NCBI GenBank assembly: GCA_030539595.1
Contig: JAUNXW010000036.1
Location: 1 to 13,093, forward strand
Length of the DNA: 13,093 nucleotides
Direction of reading: 5' to 3'
Source of the DNA: Methanocorpusculum sp.
Lineage (GTDB): Archaea > Halobacteriota > Methanomicrobia > Methanomicrobiales > Methanocorpusculaceae
In this document: piece after piece, positions 1 to 6,710 of the stretch
Layout: every line of letters starts with the position of its first letter
How positions within the stretch are numbered: position 1 is the stretch's first letter
Program-made: the position numbers and the translations under genes
Notes under the pieces: model-generated
Databases searched by the model: none
What the model was told of the DNA's origin: nothing
What the model saw: only the letters and a program-made list of their open reading frames with translations

Positions 1-43
1 ACAAATGAAAAATGGAGATGAGTTTATATCAGTAAAGACACGA

Positions 44-56
44 TTGGACAGCCTCT
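44..56 (+). repeat. 13-bp element upstream of grpE, inverted copy of the one before mcm
   Basis: The bases ttggacagcctct (44-56) are the exact reverse complement of agaggctgtccaa (4138-4150) in the mcm upstream inverted repeat. The copy lies about 24 nt upstream of the grpE TATA box. It could be a shared regulator site or the end of a mobile element lying to the left of the window. Confidence 0.55.
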
Positions 57-74
57 ACACGAGTTGCCATTAAG

Positions 75-88
75 GAAAATTATATATA
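75..88 (+). promoter_or_regulatory. Putative BRE/TATA promoter of the grpE-dnaK-dnaJ cluster
   Basis: A purine/A-rich stretch (75-79) runs into ttatatata (80-88), the usual form of an archaeal BRE plus TATA box. Transcription would begin about 25 nt downstream, near 110, leaving a short leader that contains the grpE ribosome binding site aaggaagga (122-130). A second weaker AT box (tttatat, about 22-28) lies farther upstream. I saw no CIRCE-type repeat. The transcription start is inferred. Confidence 0.6.
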
Positions 89-137
89 GAACTGCAATAC
101 AACAAATATAACGCAACAAGTAAGGAAGGAATATCCA

Positions 138-707
138 ATGGACAAAAAAGAAAAACAGGACAAAACCGCAACCGAGGCTGAGTCCGAAAAAGTAAATGCA
201 GAAACCGAAAAGGTCAATGCAGAAGAGCCAAAGGATGCCGTACCCGAAACAAATGTTGTTGATGAACTGACACAAAAATACAATGAGTTGAATGAAAAAC
301 ATCTGCGCCTTGCGGCAGAGTTTGAAAACTACAAAAAGCGCGTCTCACGCGAACAGGAAAATCAGATTCGCTATGCAAACGAAAAATTTGCACGCGACAT
401 CGTAGATATTCTTGATAACTTCGAGCGTGCATTAAAAAGCGACGATGAAAATCTTCGAAATGGGCTTGAGCAGATTCATAAACTCTACATGTCAGTCCTC
501 GAAAAGAACGGCATCAAACCAATGAACGCAAAGGGAACACAGTTCGACCCTGAATTTCACGAGGCGGTTGTAATGATACCATCAGACAAACCCTCAGGTG
601 AAATTATCGACATTGCAGTTCCCGGATATATGATTCGTGACAAAGTCCTTCGTCACGCAAAAGTAGTCGTCTCGGCAGAAAAACAAGACGAGCAGAAAAA
701 AGCATAA
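138..707 (+). CDS. grpE: GrpE, nucleotide exchange factor of DnaK
   Basis: GrpE is the cytosolic co-chaperone that speeds ADP release from DnaK. The 189 residues are typical for the family. Residues 1-40 are a charged, low-complexity tail in which EKVNAE occurs twice. Residues about 41-90 form the long heptad-like dimerisation helix (…EFENYKKRVSRE…). Residues about 130-178 are the C-terminal beta domain, with the family hallmarks FDPEFHEAV (136-144) and GYMIRDKVLRHAKVVVS (163-179). The ATG at 138 is preceded by aaggaagga with about 7 nt spacing, which supports this start. The gene leads a grpE-dnaK-dnaJ cluster, with dnaK beginning about 20 nt after its stop. The system is bacterial in origin; archaea are thought to have acquired it by transfer. 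Identification is secure. Confidence 0.97.
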   Translation: MDKKEKQDKTATEAESEKVNAETEKVNAEEPKDAVPETNVVDELTQKYNELNEKHLRLAAEFENYKKRVSREQENQIRYANEKFARDIVDILDNFERALKSDDENLRNGLEQIHKLYMSVLEKNGIKPMNAKGTQFDPEFHEAVVMIPSDKPSGEIIDIAVPGYMIRDKVLRHAKVVVSAEKQDEQKKA

Positions 708-718
708 TCAAAAATAAA

Positions 719-724
719 AGTGAT
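719..724 (+). promoter_or_regulatory. Ribosome binding site that places the dnaK start at 729
   Basis: The bases aGTGAT (719-724) fit the archaeal 16S 3' end (GGTGAT-type pairing) and lie 4 nt before the ATG at 729. The in-frame GTG at 720 sits inside this site and would add MIK to the protein, so it is probably not the start. Confidence 0.55.
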
Positions 725-728
725 AAAA

Positions 729-2585
729 ATGGCATCAAACAAAGTAATAGGAATAGACCTTGGAACTACCAACTCCTGTCTTGCCGTTATGGAAGGAGGA
801 GCCCCAATTGTTATCTCAAACGCTGAAGGATTCAGAACAACCCCGTCGGTTGTCGGATTTTCAAAAGACGGCGAGAGACTGGTCGGTAACGTTGCAAAAC
901 GTCAGGCAATTACAAACCCGAACAGAACAATAAGCTCAATCAAACGTCACATGGGAAGCGACTACTCAGTCGACATTGACGGCAAGAAATACTCACCGCA
1001 GGAAATCTCTGCGATGATTCTTCAGAAGCTGAAATTAGATGCTGAAGCATACTTAGGCGAAAAAGTCGACAAAGCGGTTATCACAGTTCCAGCATACTTC
1101 AACGACGCACAGCGTCAGGCAACAAAGGACGCAGGAAAAATCGCAGGTCTCGAAGTTCTTCGTATCATCAACGAGCCTACAGCCTCAGCACTTGCTTACG
1201 GTCTTGACAAAGAAAAGGAAGTTACAGTTCTTGTCTATGATTTAGGCGGTGGAACATTTGATGTTTCAATTCTGACACTCGATGACGGTCTCTTTGAGGT
1301 TAAAGCAACCGCAGGAAACAACCGCCTCGGAGGAGACGACTTTGATGCAAGAGTTGTTGACTACCTTGCAGATGAGTTCAAGAAGAAAGAAGGCGTTGAC
1401 TTAAAGAAAGACCCTGTAGCACTTCAGAGACTGAAAGATGCAGCAGAGAAGGCAAAGATTGAGTTATCCTCACTTCAGAAGGCAAACATCAACTTACCCT
1501 ACATCACCGCATCATCCGACGGACCTAAACACCTTGATATCGACTTAACCCGTGCAAAGTTCGAGCAGTTAATCGATGACCTTGTTCAGAAGACTGTTGA
1601 GCCGGTAAAGCAGGCATTAAAGGATGCAAACTTAACCGCAAGCGGCATTGACCACGTTCTCCTTGTCGGCGGTTCAACACGTGTCCCGATGGTAGTTGAA
1701 GAGGTCAAGAAGATTCTCGGAAAAGAACCCGACAAAAATATCAACCCGGATGAATGTGTCGCACTCGGCGCGGCAATTCAGGGAGCTGTCTTAACCGGAG
1801 AAGCAAAAGACGTTGTTCTTCTTGATGTCACACCGCTTACACTCGGTATCGAAACACTCGGAGGAATTGCAACCAAACTCATCGAGAGAAACACAACAAT
1901 TCCAACAAGAAAGAGCCAGATCTTCTCAACCGCAGCAGACAACCAGACCTCTGTTGAGATTCATGTTGTTCAGGGTGAGAGACAGTTCGCACGCGACAAT
2001 TTCAGCTTAGGAAAGTTCCAATTAACCGGAATACCCCCAGCACCGCGTGGAATGCCACAGATTGAAGTCACTTTCGACATAGACGCAAACGGTATTGTTC
2101 ACGTATCCGCAAAAGACTTGGGAACAGGTCACGAGCAGTCAATGACAATCACCGGCAGAAAAGACCTCAAAGATGATGAAATTGACAAGATGGTCAAGGA
2201 CGCAAAAGCATTCGAAGAGGACGACAAGAAGAAGCGCGAAGAGATTGAACTGAGAAACAACGCAGACAATGCAGTCTACGCAGCGGAAAAACTTGTTAAC
2301 GACAAAGAGACAGCAGACAAAGTTGAAGCAGACGACAAAGACAAAATCAAGAAGGCTTCCGATGAGCTGAAAGAAATCCTTGCCAAAGAGGATGCAAAAT
2401 CAGAAGACATCAAAGCAAAGATGGATGCACTTCAGGAAGTTGTTTTCTCTGTAACCTCAAAGATTTACCAGAAGGTTCAGGAAGAACAGCAGAAAGCTCA
2501 GGCAGCAGGTGCTAAAGCAGAAGGCGCAGAAAAGAAAGACGGCGACGACGTTGTCGATGCAGACTACGAAGTGAAAAAGGACTAA
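729..2585 (+). CDS. dnaK: DnaK, Hsp70 chaperone
   Basis: DnaK is the ATP-driven Hsp70 that binds exposed hydrophobic segments of unfolded proteins, working with DnaJ and GrpE in the cytosol. From the ATG at 729 the protein has 618 residues. The nucleotide-binding domain shows GIDLGTTNS (8-16), the phosphate-2 motif VYDLGGGTFDVS (169-180) and the adenosine motif VGGSTR (313-318). The interdomain linker DVVLLDVTPLTL begins at residue 361. The beta-sandwich substrate domain and a charged helical lid follow, and the tail ends DDVVDADYEVKKD as in bacterial DnaK. Between IKRHMG and the DIDGKKY segment it lacks the roughly 20-residue insertion of proteobacterial DnaK. Absence of that insertion is the known Gram-positive/archaeal form. 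The start MASNKVIGIDLG matches the family and has an RBS, so I prefer it to the GTG at 720. Confidence 0.97.
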   Translation: MASNKVIGIDLGTTNSCLAVMEGGAPIVISNAEGFRTTPSVVGFSKDGERLVGNVAKRQAITNPNRTISSIKRHMGSDYSVDIDGKKYSPQEISAMILQKLKLDAEAYLGEKVDKAVITVPAYFNDAQRQATKDAGKIAGLEVLRIINEPTASALAYGLDKEKEVTVLVYDLGGGTFDVSILTLDDGLFEVKATAGNNRLGGDDFDARVVDYLADEFKKKEGVDLKKDPVALQRLKDAAEKAKIELSSLQKANINLPYITASSDGPKHLDIDLTRAKFEQLIDDLVQKTVEPVKQALKDANLTASGIDHVLLVGGSTRVPMVVEEVKKILGKEPDKNINPDECVALGAAIQGAVLTGEAKDVVLLDVTPLTLGIETLGGIATKLIERNTTIPTRKSQIFSTAADNQTSVEIHVVQGERQFARDNFSLGKFQLTGIPPAPRGMPQIEVTFDIDANGIVHVSAKDLGTGHEQSMTITGRKDLKDDEIDKMVKDAKAFEEDDKKKREEIELRNNADNAVYAAEKLVNDKETADKVEADDKDKIKKASDELKEILAKEDAKSEDIKAKMDALQEVVFSVTSKIYQKVQEEQQKAQAAGAKAEGAEKKDGDDVVDADYEVKKD

Positions 2586-2596
2586 ACCTCCTTTTT
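2574..2596 (+). terminator. Weak hairpin with T-run at the dnaK stop codon
   Basis: The bases aaaaagga (2574-2581) pair with tccttttt (2589-2596) around a 7-nt loop that includes the dnaK stop codon. The 3' arm is itself T-rich. It could cause partial termination or processing, lowering dnaJ relative to dnaK. The stem is mostly A-T, so it may have no function. Confidence 0.3.
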
Positions 2597-2611
2597 AGGA
2601 TTTGAAAAACA

Positions 2612-3745
2612 ATGGGTTCTGATTCTTACTATGATGTCTTAGGCGTCTCAAGAGATGCGAGCGCAGAAGAGATTAAAAAAGCATACAGAAACCTCGCAAA
2701 AAAATATCACCCGGATGTCTGCAAGGAAGCTGGCGCTGAAGAGAAGTTTAAGGGAATCAACGAGGCGTACAGTGTTTTGTCAGATGAGACAAAACGCAGA
2801 CAGTACGACCAGTTGGGTCACGATAATTTCACGAACGCTTCAAAGGGCAATTATTCAGGTAATGGGGGCGCAGGATTCAACGCTGACTTCTCAGGCTTTG
2901 GAGATATCTTTGATTTCTTCAGCGGAGGGAGCAGCAGAAGAAGCAGCGGCCCTAAGCAGGGTGATGATATGCTTATGCGTATCCAGATTACTCTGGAAGA
3001 GGCTGTCTTCGGTGTTCAGAAAGAAATCGAAGTTATGCACACCGAAAGCTGTCCTGACTGTGATGGAACCGGAAGTTCAACGAAGAAGACGCGCACCTGC
3101 CGCAAATGCGGTGGAACAGGTCAGATTAAACAGGTCAGAAATTCTATCTTCGGTCAGATGGTTACTCAGTCTGTTTGTCCTGACTGTAACGGGAAAGGCA
3201 AGATTCCCGAATCTCCGTGTCGTAAATGTAATGGAACAGGCAGGTCAAAGATTCGCCGTAAGGTCACTGTAAATGTTCCTCCGGGAATGGATACGGGTAT
3301 GAGACTTCGCATGGAAGGATACGGTGAAGCCGGAGATTACGGAGCACCCAATGGGGACTTGTATATCGAGGTCTATGTTGTATCCAACCCGAAGTTTGAC
3401 CGTGAGGATGATGATTTAATCACCCAGTATGAAATCACTCCGGCTCAGGCGGTTCTCGGTTGCGAGGTTGAGATAGAGACAATAGATAGAAAGAAGGTTG
3501 CGTTAAGAGTTCCGGCAGGAATTGCTTACGGCACACGCCTGAGAATTCAGGGTGAAGGTGTAAGACGCAGAGGAAATTACGGCAACCTTCTGGTTAGAAT
3601 TGTAATAGCTACACCAAAGAAGATTTCCGCAAAAGAGAAGGAGCTTTATGAGAAGATTCTTGAAGCGGAAGGAAAATCATCTGCAGGCGGCAGCGATAAT
3701 AAAGATAAAGAGAAGGACAAAAAGAAACGCGGGCTGTTTAAATAA
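2612..3745 (+). CDS. dnaJ: DnaJ, Hsp40 co-chaperone (type I)
   Basis: DnaJ delivers substrates to DnaK and stimulates its ATPase. The 377 residues contain every part of a class I DnaJ in order. The J domain (about 1-70) has the essential HPD at 33-35. A Gly/Phe-rich stretch (about 83-113) includes FGDIFDFFSGG. Four CxxCxGxG zinc repeats follow: CPDCDGTG (147-154), CRKCGGTG (163-170), CPDCNGKG (189-196) and CRKCNGTG (203-210). Next come the two beta-barrel substrate domains and a Lys-rich tail. All eight zinc cysteines are present. It follows dnaK by 26 nt; an aggatt motif (2597-2602) is the likely weak RBS. It is the last gene of the cluster, with a terminator overlapping its stop. Confidence 0.97.
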   Translation: MGSDSYYDVLGVSRDASAEEIKKAYRNLAKKYHPDVCKEAGAEEKFKGINEAYSVLSDETKRRQYDQLGHDNFTNASKGNYSGNGGAGFNADFSGFGDIFDFFSGGSSRRSSGPKQGDDMLMRIQITLEEAVFGVQKEIEVMHTESCPDCDGTGSSTKKTRTCRKCGGTGQIKQVRNSIFGQMVTQSVCPDCNGKGKIPESPCRKCNGTGRSKIRRKVTVNVPPGMDTGMRLRMEGYGEAGDYGAPNGDLYIEVYVVSNPKFDREDDDLITQYEITPAQAVLGCEVEIETIDRKKVALRVPAGIAYGTRLRIQGEGVRRRGNYGNLLVRIVIATPKKISAKEKELYEKILEAEGKSSAGGSDNKDKEKDKKKRGLFK

Positions 3746-3766
3746 AGCCCCTTTCTGTTTTTTTTT
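3731..3766 (+). terminator. Terminator after dnaJ
   Basis: A short stem gggct (3731-3735) / agccc (3746-3750) spans the dnaJ stop codon and is followed by a run of nine T (3758-3766). A T-run is the main signal for archaeal termination, so this likely ends the grpE-dnaK-dnaJ transcript. Confidence 0.65.
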
Positions 3767-3789
3767 AATTTAATTAATCCGTTCTGAAA

Positions 3790-4062
3790 TTATTTTGTTC
3801 CGAACAGATTGTTTACAAAATTTCCCAAAGCACTGCCGTTTCCACCGAGAGCCTGTATATCTTCTAAAGTTTTTGTCGGGTCATTTGTTGAAGAACCCAA
3901 TGAAAATCCCTGAATCTGATTTATCATATCTCCAAACTGACTTGTCATATCTGTGACCTGAGTTGTGATTGTCGTTAATCCGTCCCCAAGATATCCAAAT
4001 ACCTGCATCGCGCATAATATAAGCAGTATTACACACACGGCAAAAACTATTTGTTTAATCAT
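3790..4062 (-). CDS. Hypothetical single-pass membrane or exported protein (90 aa)
   Basis: I do not recognise a family. From the ATG at 4062-4060 the protein has 90 residues. Residues about 3-24 (IKQIVFAVCVILLILCAMQV) form one strong hydrophobic helix after a single Lys, so it is a membrane anchor or uncleaved signal. The rest is polar and rich in Thr, Ser, Gly, Asn and Gln, with no catalytic motif; it would be the exposed tail. An upstream in-frame GTG at 4110 would add 16 polar residues. I reject it because a GGTGAT ribosome binding site (4066-4071) lies just before the internal ATG. The gene runs toward dnaJ and away from mcm, and probably shares the bidirectional promoter at 4110-4125. 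Being a real gene is fairly likely; function is unknown. Confidence 0.6.
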   Translation of the reverse strand: MIKQIVFAVCVILLILCAMQVFGYLGDGLTTITTQVTDMTSQFGDMINQIQGFSLGSSTNDPTKTLEDIQALGGNGSALGNFVNNLFGTK

Positions 4063-4065
4063 TGC

Positions 4066-4071
4066 ATCACC
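4066..4071 (-). promoter_or_regulatory. GGTGAT ribosome binding site deciding the start of the 90-aa membrane protein
   Basis: On the minus strand GGTGAT is followed by gca and then ATG (4062-4060). The same GTGATGCAATG arrangement precedes the wHTH regulator at 8338, which supports both start choices. Confidence 0.6.
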
Positions 4072-4109
4072 ATCAGAGCATTTTTTTCTGAAGAATGTTT
4101 TGTTGCTCA

Positions 4110-4125
4110 CAGTATTTAATATCTG
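4110..4125. promoter_or_regulatory. Putative bidirectional TATA element between the 90-aa protein gene and mcm
   Basis: The sequence cagtatttaatatctg carries a TATA-like core (4113-4122) that reads well on both strands, with symmetric CAG/CTG flanks. Transcription would start near 4090 leftward and near 4144 rightward, giving leaders of about 30 nt for both genes. No other good TATA box lies in the 115-nt gap. The role is inferred from spacing. Confidence 0.45.
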
Positions 4126-4133
4126 TACATTAA

Positions 4134-4177
4134 TTGAAGAGGCTGTCCAACGTACATAACAATTAGACAGCCTTCAA
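4134..4177. repeat. Inverted repeat ending at the mcm start codon
   Basis: The left arm ttgaagaggctgtccaa (4134-4150) and right arm ttagacagccttcaa (4163-4177) are inverted copies, differing by one 2-nt insertion and one C/T change, around a 12-nt spacer. The perfect core is aggctgtc (4140-4147) / gacagcct (4166-4173). The right arm ends one base before the ATG of mcm, so much of the element would lie in the mcm leader. It could be an operator, an RNA hairpin covering the start site, or the scar of a mobile element with GAGGCTGTC-type ends. Confidence 0.65.
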
Positions 4178-6382
4178 ATGACCTCACCCCTGTTTCAATT
4201 AATTCATATCCCTTCAAACCCAACAATTATTCAAGGAGGGAAAGATACGTCAGACGTTGAACTTGAAATAATAGACAGGGCTGAAGAGTGGGCAGGATTT
4301 CTTAAAAAGAAATACAAAACCGAACTTAACAAACTCTCTCGTGAATACCCGAGCCTTGTTTCACTATACATAAACTACGACACACTGGAAAAATTCGGAA
4401 AAGTTGGAACAATACTCGCAGATGATTTACTTGAACACCCGGGAAAAACTCTGGGCGATATAAAAGATGCAATTCGTGCGGCTCACCTTATATCCGGCAA
4501 AAATGCTGAAGGAGAAGACATCTCGGAAGAAATAATCTCCAGCATTAACATAAGATTCGTACATCTCCCGAGAAAAACCCAGATAAGAGACATAAGAGCC
4601 GACAACATAAACAAATTCATCAGCGTCGACGGAATTATAAGAAGAGTAACCGAAGTTCGTCCAAGACTTGTAACCGGAGCTTTTCGCTGCGCAAACAACC
4701 ATATAACCTACAAACATCAGGAATACGGAAGCTACAGCGAGCCTGACATCTGCGGAAACGCAGAATGTACCCTCAAAAAGTTTGAACTGGTTCAGTCCAA
4801 GTCAACCTTTATCGACTCCCAAAAATTAAGAGTTCAGGAAACTCCCGAAGGTCTAAGGGGAGGTGAACAGCCTCAAAATATTGATATTGACTGCACAGAC
4901 GACATTTGTGGAATTGTTTCCCCCGGAGACCGTGTAATTGTTAATGGAATTCTCAGAAGCGTTCAAAGAATTCAGGGCGGACAAAAATCAACGGTCTTCG
5001 ACCTATACGTCGAATGCAACTCAATAGAAATCTCGGTAAAAGAATTTGAAGAGGTCGACATCTCCGAAGAGGATGAAAAACAGATTCGGGAAATGGCAAC
5101 CGACCCTCAGATTTATGAAAAAATCTCGCGCTCAATTGCCCCCACAATTTACGGAAACAGCGAGGTCAAAGATGCAATTGTTCTCCAGCTGTTTGGAGGA
5201 ATCGCAAAAGAAATGCCTGACGGAAGTTCACTCAGAGGAGATATTCATGTTCTTTTGGTGGGTGACCCCGGTATTGCAAAGTCTCAGCTCTTACGCTACG
5301 TCATAAAACTCGCACCGCGCGGAATTTACACTTCGGGAAAATCAGCCTCATCGGCAGGTCTGACAGCAGCCGCTGTCAAAGATGATTTGGGCGACGGCCG
5401 CTGGACACTTGAAGCAGGAGCTTTGGTTCTCGCGGATAAAGGAATGGCAGCAGTCGATGAAATGGATAAAATGCAGAAAGACGACCGCTCCTCGCTTCAC
5501 GAAGCAATGGAACAGCAGTCAATTTCCATCGCAAAAGCTGGAATCAACGCAACTCTAAGGACGCGCTGTTCACTTTTGGGCGCTGCAAACCCGAAGCTTG
5601 GAAGATTTGATGAATACGGAAACATCTCTGAACAGATAAATATGCCGCCATCGCTTCTCTCGCGTTTCGACCTCATCTTCATAATGAAAGATGAGCCGAA
5701 CCCTGAAAGAGATTTAAACATAGCAAGGCACATTCTCAAATCTCACTCCGCTGGAGAAAAAATCATGCGCCACAAAAAATATCCTATCCCTGGCGCTGAT
5801 GATGAATATTTCAAAAAAGAACTCGCGCCGGTTACAGCGGAAATTGATGCAGTGCTCTTAAGAAAATATCTGGCTTATGCAAAACGTAACTGCTTCCCGC
5901 TGATAACAGACGACGCAAAGGATGTCCTCGTGAAATATTATCAGGGCTTGAGAAGTGTTGCTTACGAAAATCAGGACAAGCCTGTTCCCGTAACCGCACG
6001 TCAGCTTGAAGCCCTTGTTCGACTTGCCGAAGCAAGCGCAAGAGTGCGTCTGGCTGATATTATAGAAATTGACGACGCGAAGCGTGTTGTAAAAATCGTT
6101 GATGACTGTTTAAGACAGGTTGCATACGACCCGAAAACAGGCTCGCTCGATATCGATAAAATCACAACAGGAACAAGCCGCTCCGGAAGACAGCTTTACC
6201 GTGATTTGAAAGAAACTATAAAACAGCTCAACACTGATGGAAAAGGTGCAAAGAAAGATGAGGTCTTTGCTGATATGGAAAAGAAGAACTACTCCAAAGA
6301 CGAAATAGAAAAGACGTTTAAACAGATGAACAATCAGGGTGACTTCTATGTCACAAGCGACGGAAATATAAAATTAATCTGA
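4178..6382 (+). CDS. mcm: MCM replicative DNA helicase
   Basis: MCM is the hexameric 3'-5' helicase that unwinds DNA at archaeal forks. The 734 residues are slightly long for an archaeal MCM. The N-terminal domain (about 28-300) contains a zinc site of form C171-x3-H175…C192-x4-C197. The AAA+ core has Walker A GDPGIAKS (362-369, K368), Walker B AVDEMD with D427/E428, sensor-1 AANPKLG and arginine finger LSRFD (R496). A C-terminal winged-helix segment (about 660-734) follows. There is no intein. The ATG at 4178 is the only standard start ahead of the conserved region, and a stop codon lies 21 nt upstream in frame. It lacks a clear Shine-Dalgarno site. The first 26 residues are not conserved sequence that I recognise. 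mptD follows after 4 nt. Confidence 0.96.
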   Translation: MTSPLFQLIHIPSNPTIIQGGKDTSDVELEIIDRAEEWAGFLKKKYKTELNKLSREYPSLVSLYINYDTLEKFGKVGTILADDLLEHPGKTLGDIKDAIRAAHLISGKNAEGEDISEEIISSINIRFVHLPRKTQIRDIRADNINKFISVDGIIRRVTEVRPRLVTGAFRCANNHITYKHQEYGSYSEPDICGNAECTLKKFELVQSKSTFIDSQKLRVQETPEGLRGGEQPQNIDIDCTDDICGIVSPGDRVIVNGILRSVQRIQGGQKSTVFDLYVECNSIEISVKEFEEVDISEEDEKQIREMATDPQIYEKISRSIAPTIYGNSEVKDAIVLQLFGGIAKEMPDGSSLRGDIHVLLVGDPGIAKSQLLRYVIKLAPRGIYTSGKSASSAGLTAAAVKDDLGDGRWTLEAGALVLADKGMAAVDEMDKMQKDDRSSLHEAMEQQSISIAKAGINATLRTRCSLLGAANPKLGRFDEYGNISEQINMPPSLLSRFDLIFIMKDEPNPERDLNIARHILKSHSAGEKIMRHKKYPIPGADDEYFKKELAPVTAEIDAVLLRKYLAYAKRNCFPLITDDAKDVLVKYYQGLRSVAYENQDKPVPVTARQLEALVRLAEASARVRLADIIEIDDAKRVVKIVDDCLRQVAYDPKTGSLDIDKITTGTSRSGRQLYRDLKETIKQLNTDGKGAKKDEVFADMEKKNYSKDEIEKTFKQMNNQGDFYVTSDGNIKLI

Positions 6383-6386
6383 TACC

Positions 6387-6710
6387 ATGGCAACAGACAG
6401 AGAGAATGCGGTTTTTGAAGCCGCAATAAAACTTGGAGCGCTTTATCATCAATTTGTTGGAACACCAATCTCGCGTGCGACAGCCGAAAAAGTTGAAGCT
6501 GCAATTGAAAGTGCTGTTTCGCTTCAGCCTTACGTGACTTCAATTAAAGTAAGGCTCGATAAATCGCTGATGAATGAAAACCCGTTCGGATACAGCGAAC
6601 TGACAGGTGCAATGTATGATGTTGTTATCGAAACAAAATTCGGTGAGGCAAAGTGCAGAGCCGGACTTAAGTTTGAAAACGGTTATCCTATGATGAGGAT
6701 TCTTGACTGA
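6387..6710 (+). CDS. mptD: Archaeal dihydroneopterin aldolase (MptD)
   Basis: MptD cleaves 7,8-dihydroneopterin to 6-hydroxymethyl-7,8-dihydropterin and glycolaldehyde, a step of tetrahydromethanopterin synthesis in methanogens. It is unrelated in sequence to bacterial FolB. The 107 residues fit the compact archaeal family (formerly DUF381). The hallmark is FEAAIKLGALYHQFVGTPIS (10-29), and a second conserved stretch is NPFGYSELTGAMYDV (65-79). His21, Gln47 and Tyr100 are candidate active-site residues. The start lies 4 nt after the mcm stop with no obvious Shine-Dalgarno site, so it is probably translationally coupled. The TGA stop overlaps the next ATG by one base. Family assignment is from recognised motifs. 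Confidence 0.87.
   Translation: MATDRENAVFEAAIKLGALYHQFVGTPISRATAEKVEAAIESAVSLQPYVTSIKVRLDKSLMNENPFGYSELTGAMYDVVIETKFGEAKCRAGLKFENGYPMMRILD

Noticed and set aside
1..137. CIRCE or other bacterial heat-shock operator before grpE
   Set aside because: No TTAGCACTC/GAGTGCTAA-type repeat is present; the region looks like an archaeal TATA promoter.
720..728. GTG start for dnaK adding three residues
   Set aside because: The GTG lies within the ribosome binding site for the ATG at 729, and MASNKVIGIDLG fits the family start.
4063..4110. GTG start at 4110 for the minus-strand membrane protein
   Set aside because: GGTGAT directly precedes the internal ATG at 4062, which also begins the membrane helix in the usual way.
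4110..4177. Replication origin beside mcm
   Set aside because: No cdc6/orc1 gene, no origin-recognition-box-like repeats and no long AT-rich unwinding region are visible; one inverted repeat is not enough.
4953..5739. Other-frame open reading frames inside mcm, and similar ones inside dnaK, dnaJ and the permease
   Set aside because: They lie wholly within well-supported genes, show no domain and have no ribosome binding site.
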